Shown in pieces: positions 36,564-45,926 of a stretch of 64,000 nt of DNA; the stretch's first letter is position 1; the number at the start of each line of letters is the position of its first letter. The notes below the pieces were generated by a model that was not told where the DNA came from, did not search any database, and worked only from the letters and a program-made list of their open reading frames with translations. The stretch comes from Chitinophaga agri (GTDB taxonomy: Bacteria > Bacteroidota > Bacteroidia > Chitinophagales > Chitinophagaceae). Made by a program: the position numbers and the translations under genes. The stretch lies in the NCBI RefSeq assembly GCF_010093065.1, contig NZ_CP048113.1, positions 372,001 through 436,000 of the forward strand, in the 5' to 3' direction.

Positions 36564-37865
36564 ATGAAAAAGATTGTCATAGTGCTGCTGGCAGGGCTTA
36601 CATCCCCAATGCTCTCTTTAGCCCAAACCCCGGCCGACTTATTTGAAAAATTGCCTAACTGGCAATCCGTACTTGAAAAAGCGGCGAAAGCGAATAAAAA
36701 CATATTTATCGACTTTTACGCAACATGGTGTGCCCCCTGCCAAGAAATGGATGCTTCGGTGTACACAGCCCCCACTGTTCGTGACTATCTAAGCGAACAT
36801 TTTCTGCCGGTTAAAATCCAGATGGACCAAACTAAAAACGATAATCCCGAAGTTCAGGCATGGTATAAAGATGCCGTACTGTTGGGCAAACAATATCATG
36901 TAGACGCATTCCCTTCCTTTCTATTTCTCTCGCCGAAAGGTGACTTGCTGACGATGCAATTTGGTTTTCACAATGCCGCGGACTTTCTGAAGGTCCTTGA
37001 AAAAGCAAATGACCTGAATAATGCTTATTATCCACTGTTAAAGCAGTACCAAGATGGCAAGTTGCCAGATTCAGCTCTCCTCAATTTGGCCATCAGGACA
37101 AAGGAATTGAAAGCCGATAGTCTGGCCAGGGTATTGGTTAGCAAATACAAAAATCTGTATTTCGACAAGCTCAGGATCGAAAGTCAATTGACTAAAAACT
37201 TCACAGATTTAGCTTTTCACTTTCCTACCACCATCCATGAAAGTGATAAAGTGGTGAGGTATATTTATAATCATCCTCAGATACTGGACTCAGCTTTCAG
37301 ACCAGGAATATCCAAAGAATATACTTCCTTTTTTATAAGCAGGGATTACATCATGCCATTAATTACGGCGGCGGAGAAACGCGGCAAGGAACCGGATTGG
37401 AAAGATATTGAGTACAAAGTCACTAAACGGTATGATTCAAAAACCGGGAAACGTCTGGCTTTCGATCATAAACTTGCATGGTATTACAAACAGGAAGACT
37501 GGGAAAACGTGGTGAAATATGAAATAGAAAAAGTTGAAGAAAAAGGTATAGAAAACGCTGTGAAGGCGAGTACGCTGCAAGTTAACAACCTGGTTTATGA
37601 GGTGATTTTTAAAAGAAGTATGAATCCGGCGCATTTGAAAAAAGGCCTGCAGTTTATCGAAGTGATCATGAAAAACAACCCTCATGATGATGAAGTAATC
37701 GATACGTACGCTAATGTTTTGTATAAAATAGGTAGAAAAGAGGAAGCCATACAACAAGAGAAAAGAGCTTTAAGCCTGGCTGAAGAAAAAAAGCGCGATG
37801 CAAATGCTAAAATATATAAAGAAGTGATTCAGAAAATGGAAAACAATGTGCCAACCTGGCAATAA
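36564..37865 (+). CDS. exported thioredoxin-like protein
   Basis: 433 aa from ATG 36564; the open frame back to 36513 runs through the terminator hairpin. Signal peptide MKKIVIVLLAGLTSPMLSLAQ, then a thioredoxin domain NIFIDFYATWCAPCQEMDASVYTAPTVRDYL with redox CAPC, and DAFPSFLFLSPKGD. The last 250 residues are helical, TPR-like (NPHDDEVIDTYANVLYKIGRKEEAIQQEKRALSLA). Probably a periplasmic disulfide or thiol-handling partner of the SusCD-imported substrate. Confidence 0.88.
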   Translation: MKKIVIVLLAGLTSPMLSLAQTPADLFEKLPNWQSVLEKAAKANKNIFIDFYATWCAPCQEMDASVYTAPTVRDYLSEHFLPVKIQMDQTKNDNPEVQAWYKDAVLLGKQYHVDAFPSFLFLSPKGDLLTMQFGFHNAADFLKVLEKANDLNNAYYPLLKQYQDGKLPDSALLNLAIRTKELKADSLARVLVSKYKNLYFDKLRIESQLTKNFTDLAFHFPTTIHESDKVVRYIYNHPQILDSAFRPGISKEYTSFFISRDYIMPLITAAEKRGKEPDWKDIEYKVTKRYDSKTGKRLAFDHKLAWYYKQEDWENVVKYEIEKVEEKGIENAVKASTLQVNNLVYEVIFKRSMNPAHLKKGLQFIEVIMKNNPHDDEVIDTYANVLYKIGRKEEAIQQEKRALSLAEEKKRDANAKIYKEVIQKMENNVPTWQ

Positions 37866-38683
37866 TGGTCGCGATAACCTATGACATCTATGGAAGAACA
37901 TATCGCAATAATTCCCTCAGCTTACAAAACAGACTTTATAGAGCCAGAAGAGAAATATTGAAGTCTTTGGGCGAATTAACCGAAGCAGAGTTTAAGTACC
38001 ATGAGGGAATCCTTTATTATGCCTCACAAATGTGTTTAAGCTTAAAAGTGGCAAATAGGGTATTAGCAGCTAATGCAAAGGGGTCGATCCACGGAATGCT
38101 GCTACAACGGATCTATGCTGAATCCAAAATAATTACTAAACATACAAATATGAATATGAAAGAAATCAACTACGAATTGGGCATAGATGATCCTGCATAC
38201 TTCCGGAGATTTAAAATAATTAAAGGATACTCCCTCCAGAGTATGGCTACCAGCATGACAAGAAGATGGTTTAAATATACGCAGGATGTTTTACATCCTG
38301 CGTATAGAAAGTTACAATCAAGGAGCAGTATAGTACAGCGTAGTAGTTGTACAAATGCCTGGAGTTTCTGCCAGAGGAATCAGAGAAGTAGTAACTGGCA
38401 ATTGGTTTGGAACAGCTGTAGTTGTAGCAAAACCTGGTCTTGTGAAAGTACAAGATGTAGTACCTGCTGTAGTAAAATACAGAACTTTGTTCAGTCTTGT
38501 GCTTTTGAAAGCCAAGGCACTACCCGCAACAGCCATAACAGCAACAGCTGCGAGAACGAATTTAGCACGTTTCATGATGTTGAAAATTATTGTGTGAAGA
38601 ATATGAGTGCCTACTCTGATCATGGGTTTTCGGCTACCCCCTTTATCAATTTGCGCGCAAAAGACTTTAAATATATAGTGTAG
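37865..38683 (+). CDS. AraC-type HTH protein, C terminus runs antisense through a small gene
   Basis: 272 codons. ATG overlaps the thioredoxin stop by one base (TAATG), implying coupling. Residues about 45-135 resemble an AraC DNA-binding domain without a sensor: EGILYYASQMCLSLKVANRVL and MKEINYELGIDDPAYFRRFKIIKGYSLQSM. After codon 137 the frame enters the hairpin at 38277-38305 and then reads antisense to the DUF6520-like gene, giving Ser/Cys-rich sequence unlike any domain. The native stop may have been lost; the functional part is probably the first 140 residues. Confidence 0.5.
   Translation: MVAITYDIYGRTYRNNSLSLQNRLYRARREILKSLGELTEAEFKYHEGILYYASQMCLSLKVANRVLAANAKGSIHGMLLQRIYAESKIITKHTNMNMKEINYELGIDDPAYFRRFKIIKGYSLQSMATSMTRRWFKYTQDVLHPAYRKLQSRSSIVQRSSCTNAWSFCQRNQRSSNWQLVWNSCSCSKTWSCESTRCSTCCSKIQNFVQSCAFESQGTTRNSHNSNSCENEFSTFHDVENYCVKNMSAYSDHGFSATPFINLRAKDFKYIV
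38277..38305. terminator. strong hairpin at end of DUF6520-like gene
   Basis: ATACGCAGGATG pairs perfectly with CATCCTGCGTAT across TTTTA. It lies just past the minus-strand gene stop at 38318 and inside the plus-strand AraC-like frame. Confidence 0.8.
38318..38575 (-). CDS. DUF6520-like small exported protein
   Basis: 85 aa from the internal Met at 38575. MKRAKFVLAAVAVMAVAGSALAFKS is a signal peptide with AFA-like cleavage site; the mature 60 residues hold two Cys (TTSCTFTR, PGICTTTT) and are Thr-rich, as in the DUF6520 family of Bacteroidota, which has no known role. It is encoded antisense to the end of the AraC-like frame and followed by its own hairpin terminator, so it looks like a genuine independent gene. 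Confidence 0.72.
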   Translation of the reverse strand: MKRAKFVLAAVAVMAVAGSALAFKSTRLNKVLYFTTAGTTSCTFTRPGFATTTAVPNQLPVTTSLIPLAETPGICTTTTLYYTAP

Positions 38684-38884
38684 AGCTACCGCTCTTCATA
38701 TGTTACGAAAATGCTTTGTAAAATGGCCAACTCGATATGGAAATGTGTAGTTAATAAAAAACATGATCTTCCTTTATAGCGTCTTTCACTGTAAAAATAC
38801 GTTCTTATAGCTGATGGAGATATGAGAGATAGACACCTAAGTTAGGAGATTAAGAAAATTAGCTGACAAATCAGCAAATAACTG

Positions 38885-38900
38885 CGCTGCTATAGCAGCG
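38885..38900. promoter_or_regulatory. 16-bp perfect palindrome upstream of S9 peptidase
   Basis: CGCTGCTATAGCAGCG, 28 bp before the peptidase start. Could be an operator for a dimeric regulator or a small hairpin in the 5' leader. Confidence 0.35.
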
Positions 38901-38928
38901 AAAGTTTTTAGTTTAAGATAAAAGAAAA

Positions 38929-41529
38929 ATGATGATTCGAATAATAGTAGTAGTTCAGCTTCTTCTGCTGTCTATATCCAGCATAGGGCAAAAGAAATTG
39001 ATCACAGATTCTACCTTCCTGGAATGGCCGGAAGTTATACAATCTAAGTTAAGCAATGATGGAAAATTTGCTTCTTACAGCGTATATAATAGTCCACTGG
39101 GTCAGACGACTACCACCGTTAAATCGACAAACAACTCATGGTCTAGACAATTTACTTCATTAGGCCAATCGGAGTTCAGCCAGGATTCCAAATACTATTA
39201 TATGGTACAAAACGGCAGACTGAACAAGCTGAAGGTTGGCAGTGCCGAGTCAACTGAAATAGCCAGAACCGGAGGCTTCACGTTATTTGCAGGGGCAGGC
39301 GCACAGTATCTTATTTATAAATCTGACTCTTCAAAACAGACGGTCATAATTAATCTAAATACTGAAAACAACCTATCTTTTGCCAACGTAGAAGAATATA
39401 AAATCAGTCCCACAGGCAACAGTTTAATATTAAAAGTGGCCGAGACCCCCAATCTCAATACTTTAACCTCGCTAAATCTCTCGACCGGGGTATATAGGGA
39501 TATTTATTCAGGATCCGCTGTGTCACACCTAATATTCAGTAAATCAGGAGCAGATATAGCATTTACAACAGACACGGGAAAGTTACTTACACTTTGGCTT
39601 TATGATCATACAATGACTACAGCCAGCCCCATACTTCAACCTCGGCACATGCCCAACGATAAAGTGATTTCTGTCGACGATATTTGGGAGTTTTCTGATG
39701 ATAGCCGGATGCTATATTTCACTTTTTTACCAGATGTAAACTACATTAAGAAGCCGACCGATCCTGACATCTGGAGCTACCAGGACCAGATATTGTATAG
39801 TCAATATAAGATGAATGCTTTTAAAGGGCCGAGGGAGTGGCGCAACCTAACTACCCTTGACATTAATAGCGGAAAAGTAACGCAACTTTTATTTGGCAAT
39901 GAGCACAAAGGGAGTGTTCTTCATAAAATTTCGGGCGACAAATTCGTCATCGAGGTCATCGATACTTCATTAATAAGTAAAAGAGCAGCAGACAAGCCCT
40001 ACAAGTCCTATTACATGGTCAATGGATCCACCGGTCAGCGGACACTTTTGCGGTCATCTTCCATAACCAGTATCTATGATATTAAATTTTCACCGGATAA
40101 TAGATTTATAACTTATAGAGACGGCCAGGACGACGTCTACAAATGTTTTGATGTTCCGTTGAACGCTATATATGATTTCACTCAGGAAATTAATAAACAG
40201 ATGCTCCACTACGATGGGCGTACAAGATCCACGTTACCTAATTATAAAGGCGTAATCGGCTGGATAAAGGGAACTACACATGTACTCATGGTTGGGATGC
40301 ATGGCATCTGGGAACTAGACGTAACCGGTAAATGCAGCCCTAGAAACCTAACTGCAAATGGTAAAAATGATGGGTTGATTCATTACTCCTTTTGTGAAAA
40401 AATGGACAATCAGGTCATTGATCCGTCCAAAGACCTGTATGTATATGGGGTGAATCACAAAACCAAAGAATCATCGCTATACAGACTTAATATCAAACGA
40501 AAGATATTTCAAGAATTGTATGCCGGCAACTTCTTTTGGGCAGAACCTTACGGAGAGGTCCCTAAGAGATATTTTCAGAGAGCGAAAAATGCAGATGCCT
40601 TCATAGTAGCATTCCCTACCGTAGATAAAACTCCTGATCTATTCTTTACCACCCAATTCAGGAAATTTGACACTTTAACTACGCTATACCCTGAGAAAAA
40701 ATACAATTGGCTTACTTCAGAACTGCATACTTATAAAGATGAACTTGGAAATGTCTGCCAGGGCCTACTGTATAAACCTGAGAACTTTAACCCTGATAAG
40801 AAATATCCCATTATCTTATATTTTTATCAAAATATTTCTAATACCCTAAATGAGCCATTATCCGTGGACCCGGTGTCCTCTGGCTTAAATATACCTCATC
40901 TTGTTAGCAACGGATACCTGGTTTTTCAACCCGATATCTATATTGAAAAGGGCAAGTTTGGGCAATACGTATTAATGAGCATCAATGCAGCGGCCGACCA
41001 TTTGTCAACCTTTAACTACATAGACAGCAACAAGATGGCAATTGCAGGTCATAGTTATGGGGGTTATGAAGTTAATCAGATCATTACCCATACAAATCGG
41101 TTTTCAGCTGCATTATCGGGCGCGGGGTTTTCAAGTATTGTTAATAATACCTTTGACCTAGGTGTAGTCAATGAGGAAGTAAGGTCTTTTTCCAGAATCA
41201 ATTCCAGAATGACTGTTGACTTCGAAGACGCACCGCAGTTATATATAGACAATTCACCAATTTTTAAAACTAAGAATATTCAAACGCCGGTGCTATTTCT
41301 GCATAGTGAGGATGATCGAAACGTTCCCTTTTACCATAGCCTGCAGATGTTCTTATCTTTGCGCCACCAGGGGAAAAAAGCATGGCTATTGTCTTATAAA
41401 GATGGCGGACATGGCGTAGGAAGCCTAGAGAACAGGATAGACTACATGAAGAAGACAAAGGAGTTCTTCGACTATTATTTAAAAAATGAGCCGATACCGG
41501 GGTGGATGCAACGACATATTAAATACTGA
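38929..41529 (+). CDS. exported S9-type prolyl oligopeptidase family peptidase
   Basis: 866 aa. Signal peptide MMIRIIVVVQLLLLSISSIGQ, then a long beta-propeller region and a C-terminal alpha/beta hydrolase domain. The nucleophile elbow is GHSYGGYE (Ser about 709), the acid lies in HSEDDRNVPF and the His in DGGHGVG, so the triad is intact. Such enzymes cleave short peptides, mostly in the periplasm. Its position after the SusCD and thioredoxin genes suggests degradation of an imported peptide. A truncated paralogue follows at 44482. Confidence 0.9.
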   Translation: MMIRIIVVVQLLLLSISSIGQKKLITDSTFLEWPEVIQSKLSNDGKFASYSVYNSPLGQTTTTVKSTNNSWSRQFTSLGQSEFSQDSKYYYMVQNGRLNKLKVGSAESTEIARTGGFTLFAGAGAQYLIYKSDSSKQTVIINLNTENNLSFANVEEYKISPTGNSLILKVAETPNLNTLTSLNLSTGVYRDIYSGSAVSHLIFSKSGADIAFTTDTGKLLTLWLYDHTMTTASPILQPRHMPNDKVISVDDIWEFSDDSRMLYFTFLPDVNYIKKPTDPDIWSYQDQILYSQYKMNAFKGPREWRNLTTLDINSGKVTQLLFGNEHKGSVLHKISGDKFVIEVIDTSLISKRAADKPYKSYYMVNGSTGQRTLLRSSSITSIYDIKFSPDNRFITYRDGQDDVYKCFDVPLNAIYDFTQEINKQMLHYDGRTRSTLPNYKGVIGWIKGTTHVLMVGMHGIWELDVTGKCSPRNLTANGKNDGLIHYSFCEKMDNQVIDPSKDLYVYGVNHKTKESSLYRLNIKRKIFQELYAGNFFWAEPYGEVPKRYFQRAKNADAFIVAFPTVDKTPDLFFTTQFRKFDTLTTLYPEKKYNWLTSELHTYKDELGNVCQGLLYKPENFNPDKKYPIILYFYQNISNTLNEPLSVDPVSSGLNIPHLVSNGYLVFQPDIYIEKGKFGQYVLMSINAAADHLSTFNYIDSNKMAIAGHSYGGYEVNQIITHTNRFSAALSGAGFSSIVNNTFDLGVVNEEVRSFSRINSRMTVDFEDAPQLYIDNSPIFKTKNIQTPVLFLHSEDDRNVPFYHSLQMFLSLRHQGKKAWLLSYKDGGHGVGSLENRIDYMKKTKEFFDYYLKNEPIPGWMQRHIKY

Positions 41530-41530
41530 A

Positions 41531-41566
41531 AACATAGAGTGCTCCAAAACTTGGGCACTCTATGTT
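41531..41566. terminator. terminator after S9 peptidase
   Basis: AACATAGAGTGC pairs with GCACTCTATGTT, extended by inner CC/GG pairs. Can act in both directions. Confidence 0.8.
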
Positions 41567-41596
41567 TATGATACAGAAATCATGTCATTTTCCAAA

Positions 41597-41860
41597 TCAC
41601 CATGTTAATCCCACACCTTTATGATCTATTTTCAATAAATGAATAATTACCTTATGGGGTGATTCGGAAAGTATGCGTAAACGTACCTCTCCATGATCTT
41701 TCACGGTTAATTTTCCATCTGCCATTGTTACATCCCAATAATCTGCTGAAATGTAAAGTTTATTATCTACGATTTTCAGGGCTTCTTTGCCTTCACTATC
41801 GTAGAAGGTTGCAGACAGTGAGAAAGGTAACGAGCCGTCAACTGGTGCTTTGATTACAAA
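41597..41860 (-). pseudogene. 3' end of an unidentified gene cut by IS66
   Basis: Eighty-seven codons read in frame into the IS end: FVIKAPVDGSLPFSLSATFY, KIVDNKLYISADYWDVTMAD and the terminus RILSESPHKVIIHLLKIDHK-GVGLTW. It is beta-rich and protein-like, but I do not recognise the family. The 5' portion is not found on the other side of the IS, so it was lost with an adjacent deletion. Confidence 0.6.
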
Positions 41861-41919
41861 GTAATGATTCGGTCCTCGGCATTCATCAACTAATCATCAA
41901 GGGCATTACCTTTGCATCA

Positions 41920-43680
41920 TTATCCTTTCTTCTTCCAGTTGTGAGGTAATAAGTTGATCAGCTGATTTGCAGGGCAGTCATGCAGACTATCGTAGATATC
42001 ACAGAGGTAGGTAAACGGGTCGATGTTATTGAGATGGCAGGATTCAATCAGAGAGTAAAATAAAGCTACACGTTCGGCTCCATGTTCATTGCCTGCGAAC
42101 ATTAAGTTCTTATGGAAGATAGTAACAGGTCGGATTACCCTCTCGGCGCCGCTATTATCTGGATCGACGTATCCATTTTCTGTAAATGCTCTTAAACGTG
42201 GCCATTGGCCCAGCGCGTAATTGACAGCTTTTGCGATAGGCGTTCCTGGCAGATGACCCTGATTTTGCTGGTGAAGTAACCCTGATTTGATTTTGTTCAG
42301 GAACTGGACGGTATATTTCTGACGAAGTTGCAATCGCTGATCCGGAGTAGATTTATTCTTATCGGCATAGGCTTCTATCCGGTAGATAACATTGAAGAGT
42401 GTGAGTACTTCTGCTACAAGTTTTTTGTCATACGCCTCTGCCTTCCTGAACCCGCGACGGATGTGGACCAGGCAACTCATCATGGTAACTTCATCGTTAT
42501 TTTTAAAAGCAGCAGTATATGACCCGAGACCATCAGTCTGGAGTATGCCTTTAAAATCCTTCAATACTTCGGCTGGTATATGTTGGCTTCTTGACGGGTT
42601 AAATTCAAACAAGACTAGCTTGTGTTCTGGTGACAGGAACACCCAAAGCCACCCATTAGATGGCTTCCCTTTGCCTACATCGCTTAGGTACTTCAGTTTC
42701 GTCTTATCTGCCTTGATATATTTTGATTGCATAATGACCTTCCAAAGGCACCGTAGTAATCGTTGAAGTTTTTTATAACAGATTTCTTCCCAACCATCTA
42801 CCGTCGATGCTGCAAAGTCTACACCCGTCGTGTTTTTGATAAATCTCAGCTGGCGGTAGTAAGGGTCTCGATATCCAAAACGGCGGCTATGAAGGTATGC
42901 AAGCAATCTGTTGCCTGCGGTACCTTTTTCTACCATGCGCGGCTTTACAGGCTCACAGATGATCTGCTTCTCATCATTGATATATTGAAGGTGCTCCTGC
43001 TGGACTTTGATGATTTTTCCTGGTGGATAATCATAAAAGGTAGTCACCTTTTTGCCCGTTGGTTTGAGGCCCGTTTTATCAATACTGATATCTATAGTCT
43101 CAGTTTGAACCTCTAGCCATGAAGGCTGAACTCTTCTCCCAAGATGTGCCTGGTATCTTTTCCTCTTCCGATTGCCTTTGATTATTTCATGGTTTGCTTG
43201 CTGTACACAAGCAGGAGTAACTGCTACGCTGATAATCTCTTCTAACTCCTGCACATCAAATTCAGCGCCCAGCGTTTGCTGAATAGCAACATTGACAACC
43301 GCTGATTCAGGTATAAATTTCTCGGATTTCTTTCCCATCAATATATCACAGAATTCCCTTAACTGAACTTCCTTTCGTAATCCTGCTTCTGCCTTCTCTC
43401 TCATTTCAGCATTTGCCTTTTCAAGGATCAAAATCCTTTCTTCCAGGTCTTTGATTATTTGTTCCCTATCCAGCATGATTTTATGTGCCTGATGAAAATA
43501 CTTATTCAGTTTGACACATTCTTCTTGCTTTGCTTCCAGTTGGTTATTCAGGTCGTAGATGATTTTTCCAAACGTAATCCGTTCCCGGGACACAGATTCT
43601 GACAAGTAGGCATTTGCCATTGTTAAGGTGGAGACCTGTTGTAAAGCATCTGTGATGGAAGTAATTAATTCGGGGCGCAC
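41920..43680 (-). CDS. IS66-family transposase (long form)
   Basis: 586 aa. Long N-terminal coiled coil (about 30-115), then the IS66 catalytic core: YIKADKTKLKYL (first Asp; the usual Glu of ADET is Lys), ILQTDGLGSY (second Asp) and DNSGAERVIRPVTIFHKNLMFAGNE (Glu). C terminus NIDPFTYLCDIYDSLHDCP..LLPHNW. The frame is complete, but its accessory tnpB is defective, so the element probably cannot move by itself. Confidence 0.92.
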   Translation of the reverse strand: MRPELITSITDALQQVSTLTMANAYLSESVSRERITFGKIIYDLNNQLEAKQEECVKLNKYFHQAHKIMLDREQIIKDLEERILILEKANAEMREKAEAGLRKEVQLREFCDILMGKKSEKFIPESAVVNVAIQQTLGAEFDVQELEEIISVAVTPACVQQANHEIIKGNRKRKRYQAHLGRRVQPSWLEVQTETIDISIDKTGLKPTGKKVTTFYDYPPGKIIKVQQEHLQYINDEKQIICEPVKPRMVEKGTAGNRLLAYLHSRRFGYRDPYYRQLRFIKNTTGVDFAASTVDGWEEICYKKLQRLLRCLWKVIMQSKYIKADKTKLKYLSDVGKGKPSNGWLWVFLSPEHKLVLFEFNPSRSQHIPAEVLKDFKGILQTDGLGSYTAAFKNNDEVTMMSCLVHIRRGFRKAEAYDKKLVAEVLTLFNVIYRIEAYADKNKSTPDQRLQLRQKYTVQFLNKIKSGLLHQQNQGHLPGTPIAKAVNYALGQWPRLRAFTENGYVDPDNSGAERVIRPVTIFHKNLMFAGNEHGAERVALFYSLIESCHLNNIDPFTYLCDIYDSLHDCPANQLINLLPHNWKKKG

Positions 43681-43728
43681 TGCGTTGTTGTAATGGTTAC
43701 AGCTATATAAACGCAGCAGGTATTATAA

Positions 43729-44085
43729 TGGTTTGATTATGTCTGATTTTTTCGCTCATACCTTTTCCTATACCTGATCTCAACTCCTTCCAAAATCAGC
43801 ATCACATCCTTCTTGTCCAGTGTCACTGATCGGTAGTCTGGGCATACACAGGCGTACCCAATGTGCCCTGAGCTAATCTTTATTGTAAAGGGCATGGCCA
43901 TCACCCTCAAAAACGAGCATCTTTACCTGGGTACGCCTGCCATTGAAGAACAAGTAGATTACTCCACGATTTAATGGATCCTGATTCATTATGTTACGCA
44001 CTATTCCGGATAAACCATTTATACCCATTCGCATATCGGTATTGTGCGTATACAAATAAAAATTATAACCTGCCAGAGACAACAT
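43729..44085 (-). pseudogene. IS66 tnpB, frameshifted
   Basis: The first 70 codons (MRMGINGLSGIVRNIMNQDP, GVIYLFFNGRRTQVKMLVFEGDGHALYN) match TnpB, then stop. A one-base change restores KRLAQGTLGTPVYAQTTDQ, and a second shift restores VTLDKKDVMLILEGVEIRYR-KRYE before TAA at about 43729. The full set of TnpB motifs is thus present across three frames. Confidence 0.75.
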
Positions 44086-44253
44086 TTATCAACAATTTAT
44101 CAAAGTGAGTAAATATTCCGCTGGAACAGCCTGATAGATCTTTATACCTAAAAGCTCCGGGAACACAGGTTGACACTCACCGGATACACTCATCGAATCA
44201 ATATTTACAAGTAAAATCATGGGCTTATTTAATACCGGAACCTGTGTGTTTCT

Positions 44254-44394
44254 TTACTTGCAGAGCCAATAATAGAAGGTCTTCACTTTGATTTTATTGG
44301 CAGCGCAGTACTCTTTAATTGTTTTGCCAGAACAGGGGTAATTACTGACAATCTCCTTCATCCTTTCCGCCTTGGTGGTAGACGGCTCGTTCAA
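44254..44394 (-). CDS. IS66 tnpA-like HTH protein, short
   Basis: About 46 codons if started at TTG 44394 (LNEPSTTKAERMKEIVSNYP, GKTIKEYCAANKIKVKTFYYWLCK). The second half is the helix-turn-helix recognised in IS66 TnpA proteins. An in-frame stop precedes it and the usual C-terminal half is missing, so it is either a short form or a fragment. Confidence 0.45.
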   Translation of the reverse strand: MNEPSTTKAERMKEIVSNYPCSGKTIKEYCAANKIKVKTFYYWLCK

Positions 44395-44481
44395 CTTAAC
44401 AATAGGCTTTTACATTACTCTTTTTTGCAAAAGTCTGAAGATTTCAGTACACTTCATTGATGGTCAGAACCGAATCATTAC

Positions 44482-45870
44482 ATATCAACTACAATTTGGC
44501 ATCGGGAGTTTATAGGAATATTTCTGTCGGCGAAGTTTTATCGTGCATATAAGGAAAATTACCCTTGTCCTGAAGATATTGTAGTCGGGATATCAGGATG
44601 GTTGAAAGATGATACATTTGTACTAATTAATTCTACTTATGACTTGTGGAAGGCTGATCCTAATGCAAAAGTATCCCCAATAGTATTAACTGATGGAGAG
44701 AAGAATAATACTTTGTTCTATGCTGTTGAAAAAGATCCATCTGGTTCCCTAGTCGATAAACAATCAGAAATATTATTAACTGCATTTAATCTTGATAATA
44801 AGAATTTTGGATTTTGTAAGTTTAACCCTTATACCGGTCGATCTGTTCTTCTATCTTTGGAAGCAAGGTATTCAGGACATTTGCAGGACTTGTATACTCA
44901 TTTTGGAGAAGAGGATTTAATTCGTTCATCCAATGGAAAGGCATTTTTGGTAAGACGGGAGAAGGCCGATTCTGAACCGAATTATTACTTCAGTCAGGAT
45001 TTACGATATTTTTCTGCATTGTCTGATATACAGCCACACAAGCAATTTAATTGGCTAAAGGCGGAATTATGTACCTATAAAGATCAGGCAGGAAATAACC
45101 TACAGGGAGTATTGTATAAGCCAGAAAATTTCGATTCCGCTAAAAGCTATCCTGTGATTTTTAACATCTATGAAACGAAAAGTAACCTTCTTAATAATTT
45201 TGATAAACCGGTTTTGGCTGTTGCCGATTTTTCAATTCCCATATTGGTAAGTAATGGATATGTCGTTTTCTTGCCCGACATAGCAGGCAGGAGCAAGTAT
45301 AGCGGAGATGGAGCATTAAATTCGGTGAATGCAGCAATTGACTTTATGTCTAATTTTTCATGGGTAAATACAGCGAAGCTGGCCTTAGTAGGCCATAGTT
45401 TTGGTGGTTTTGAGACTAATTATATTATAACACACTCTAAAAGGTTTGCTGCTGCAGTTTCTGGCGCTGGTATTAGTGACATGATCAGATTAGCGAGCGG
45501 CATTTGGGGTGATGGTGATAGTCAACAAAGTTTTGCTCAAACGACTTATTTGATGATGGAATCAACTTTAGCTGATGATCCGGATACTTATATTAGAAAC
45601 TCCCCCATTCTTTCTTCAAAGAACGTGACCGCCCCACTGTTATTTATGCATAATGATGGCGATGGAAGTGTGAATTTTGAACAAACAAGATCTTTCTTTA
45701 TTGTATTGCGTGATTTAAATAAGCCGTGTTGGTGGATAAATTATAGGGGTCAAAGTCATGGAGTGAGCGGAGAAACTAATCAGTATGATTTCAACAAAAA
45801 AGTATGGGAATTTTTAGACCACTACCTCAAAGACAAGCCGATGCCTGAATGGATGAAAGAGCATATATAG
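44482..45870 (+). pseudogene. S9-type peptidase, N-terminally truncated by IS66
   Basis: 462 codons from the IS junction; no native start (the first TTG is at 44602). Co-linear with the second half of the 38929-41529 protein: WLKAELCTYKDQAGNNLQGVLYKPENF matches its WLTSELHTYKDELGNVCQGLLYKPENF region in two blocks. The nucleophile elbow GHSFGGFE, acid region MHNDGDGSVNFE and QSHGVSG His are kept. The missing part includes signal peptide and most of the propeller, so the protein could not be exported normally. A likely tandem paralogue. Confidence 0.82.
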
Positions 45871-45926
45871 AGCGCCTGTACTTGAGTTACAGACAAAGGG
45901 GTAGGTAGGGGCTTTGCCCCTAACCG

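Larger units (their letters stand above)
41861..44481. mobile_element. IS66-family element, degenerate (2,621 bp)
   Basis: Ends are GTAATGATTCGGTCCTCGGC and, read inward from the right, GTAATGATTCGGTTCTGACC. Gene order tnpA-tnpB-tnpC on the minus strand. The flanking octamers differ (ATTACAAA and ATATCAAC), so no target duplication remains. tnpB is broken by frameshifts. Both flanks are truncated genes, indicating a deletion next to the element after insertion. It differs from the IS at 22452 in sequence and transposase length. Confidence 0.85.

Noticed and set aside
45906..45922. TAGGGGC-TTT-GCCCCTA hairpin after the coiled-coil gene copy 2
   Set aside because: Short loop and no T-run on the minus strand; not enough to call a terminator.
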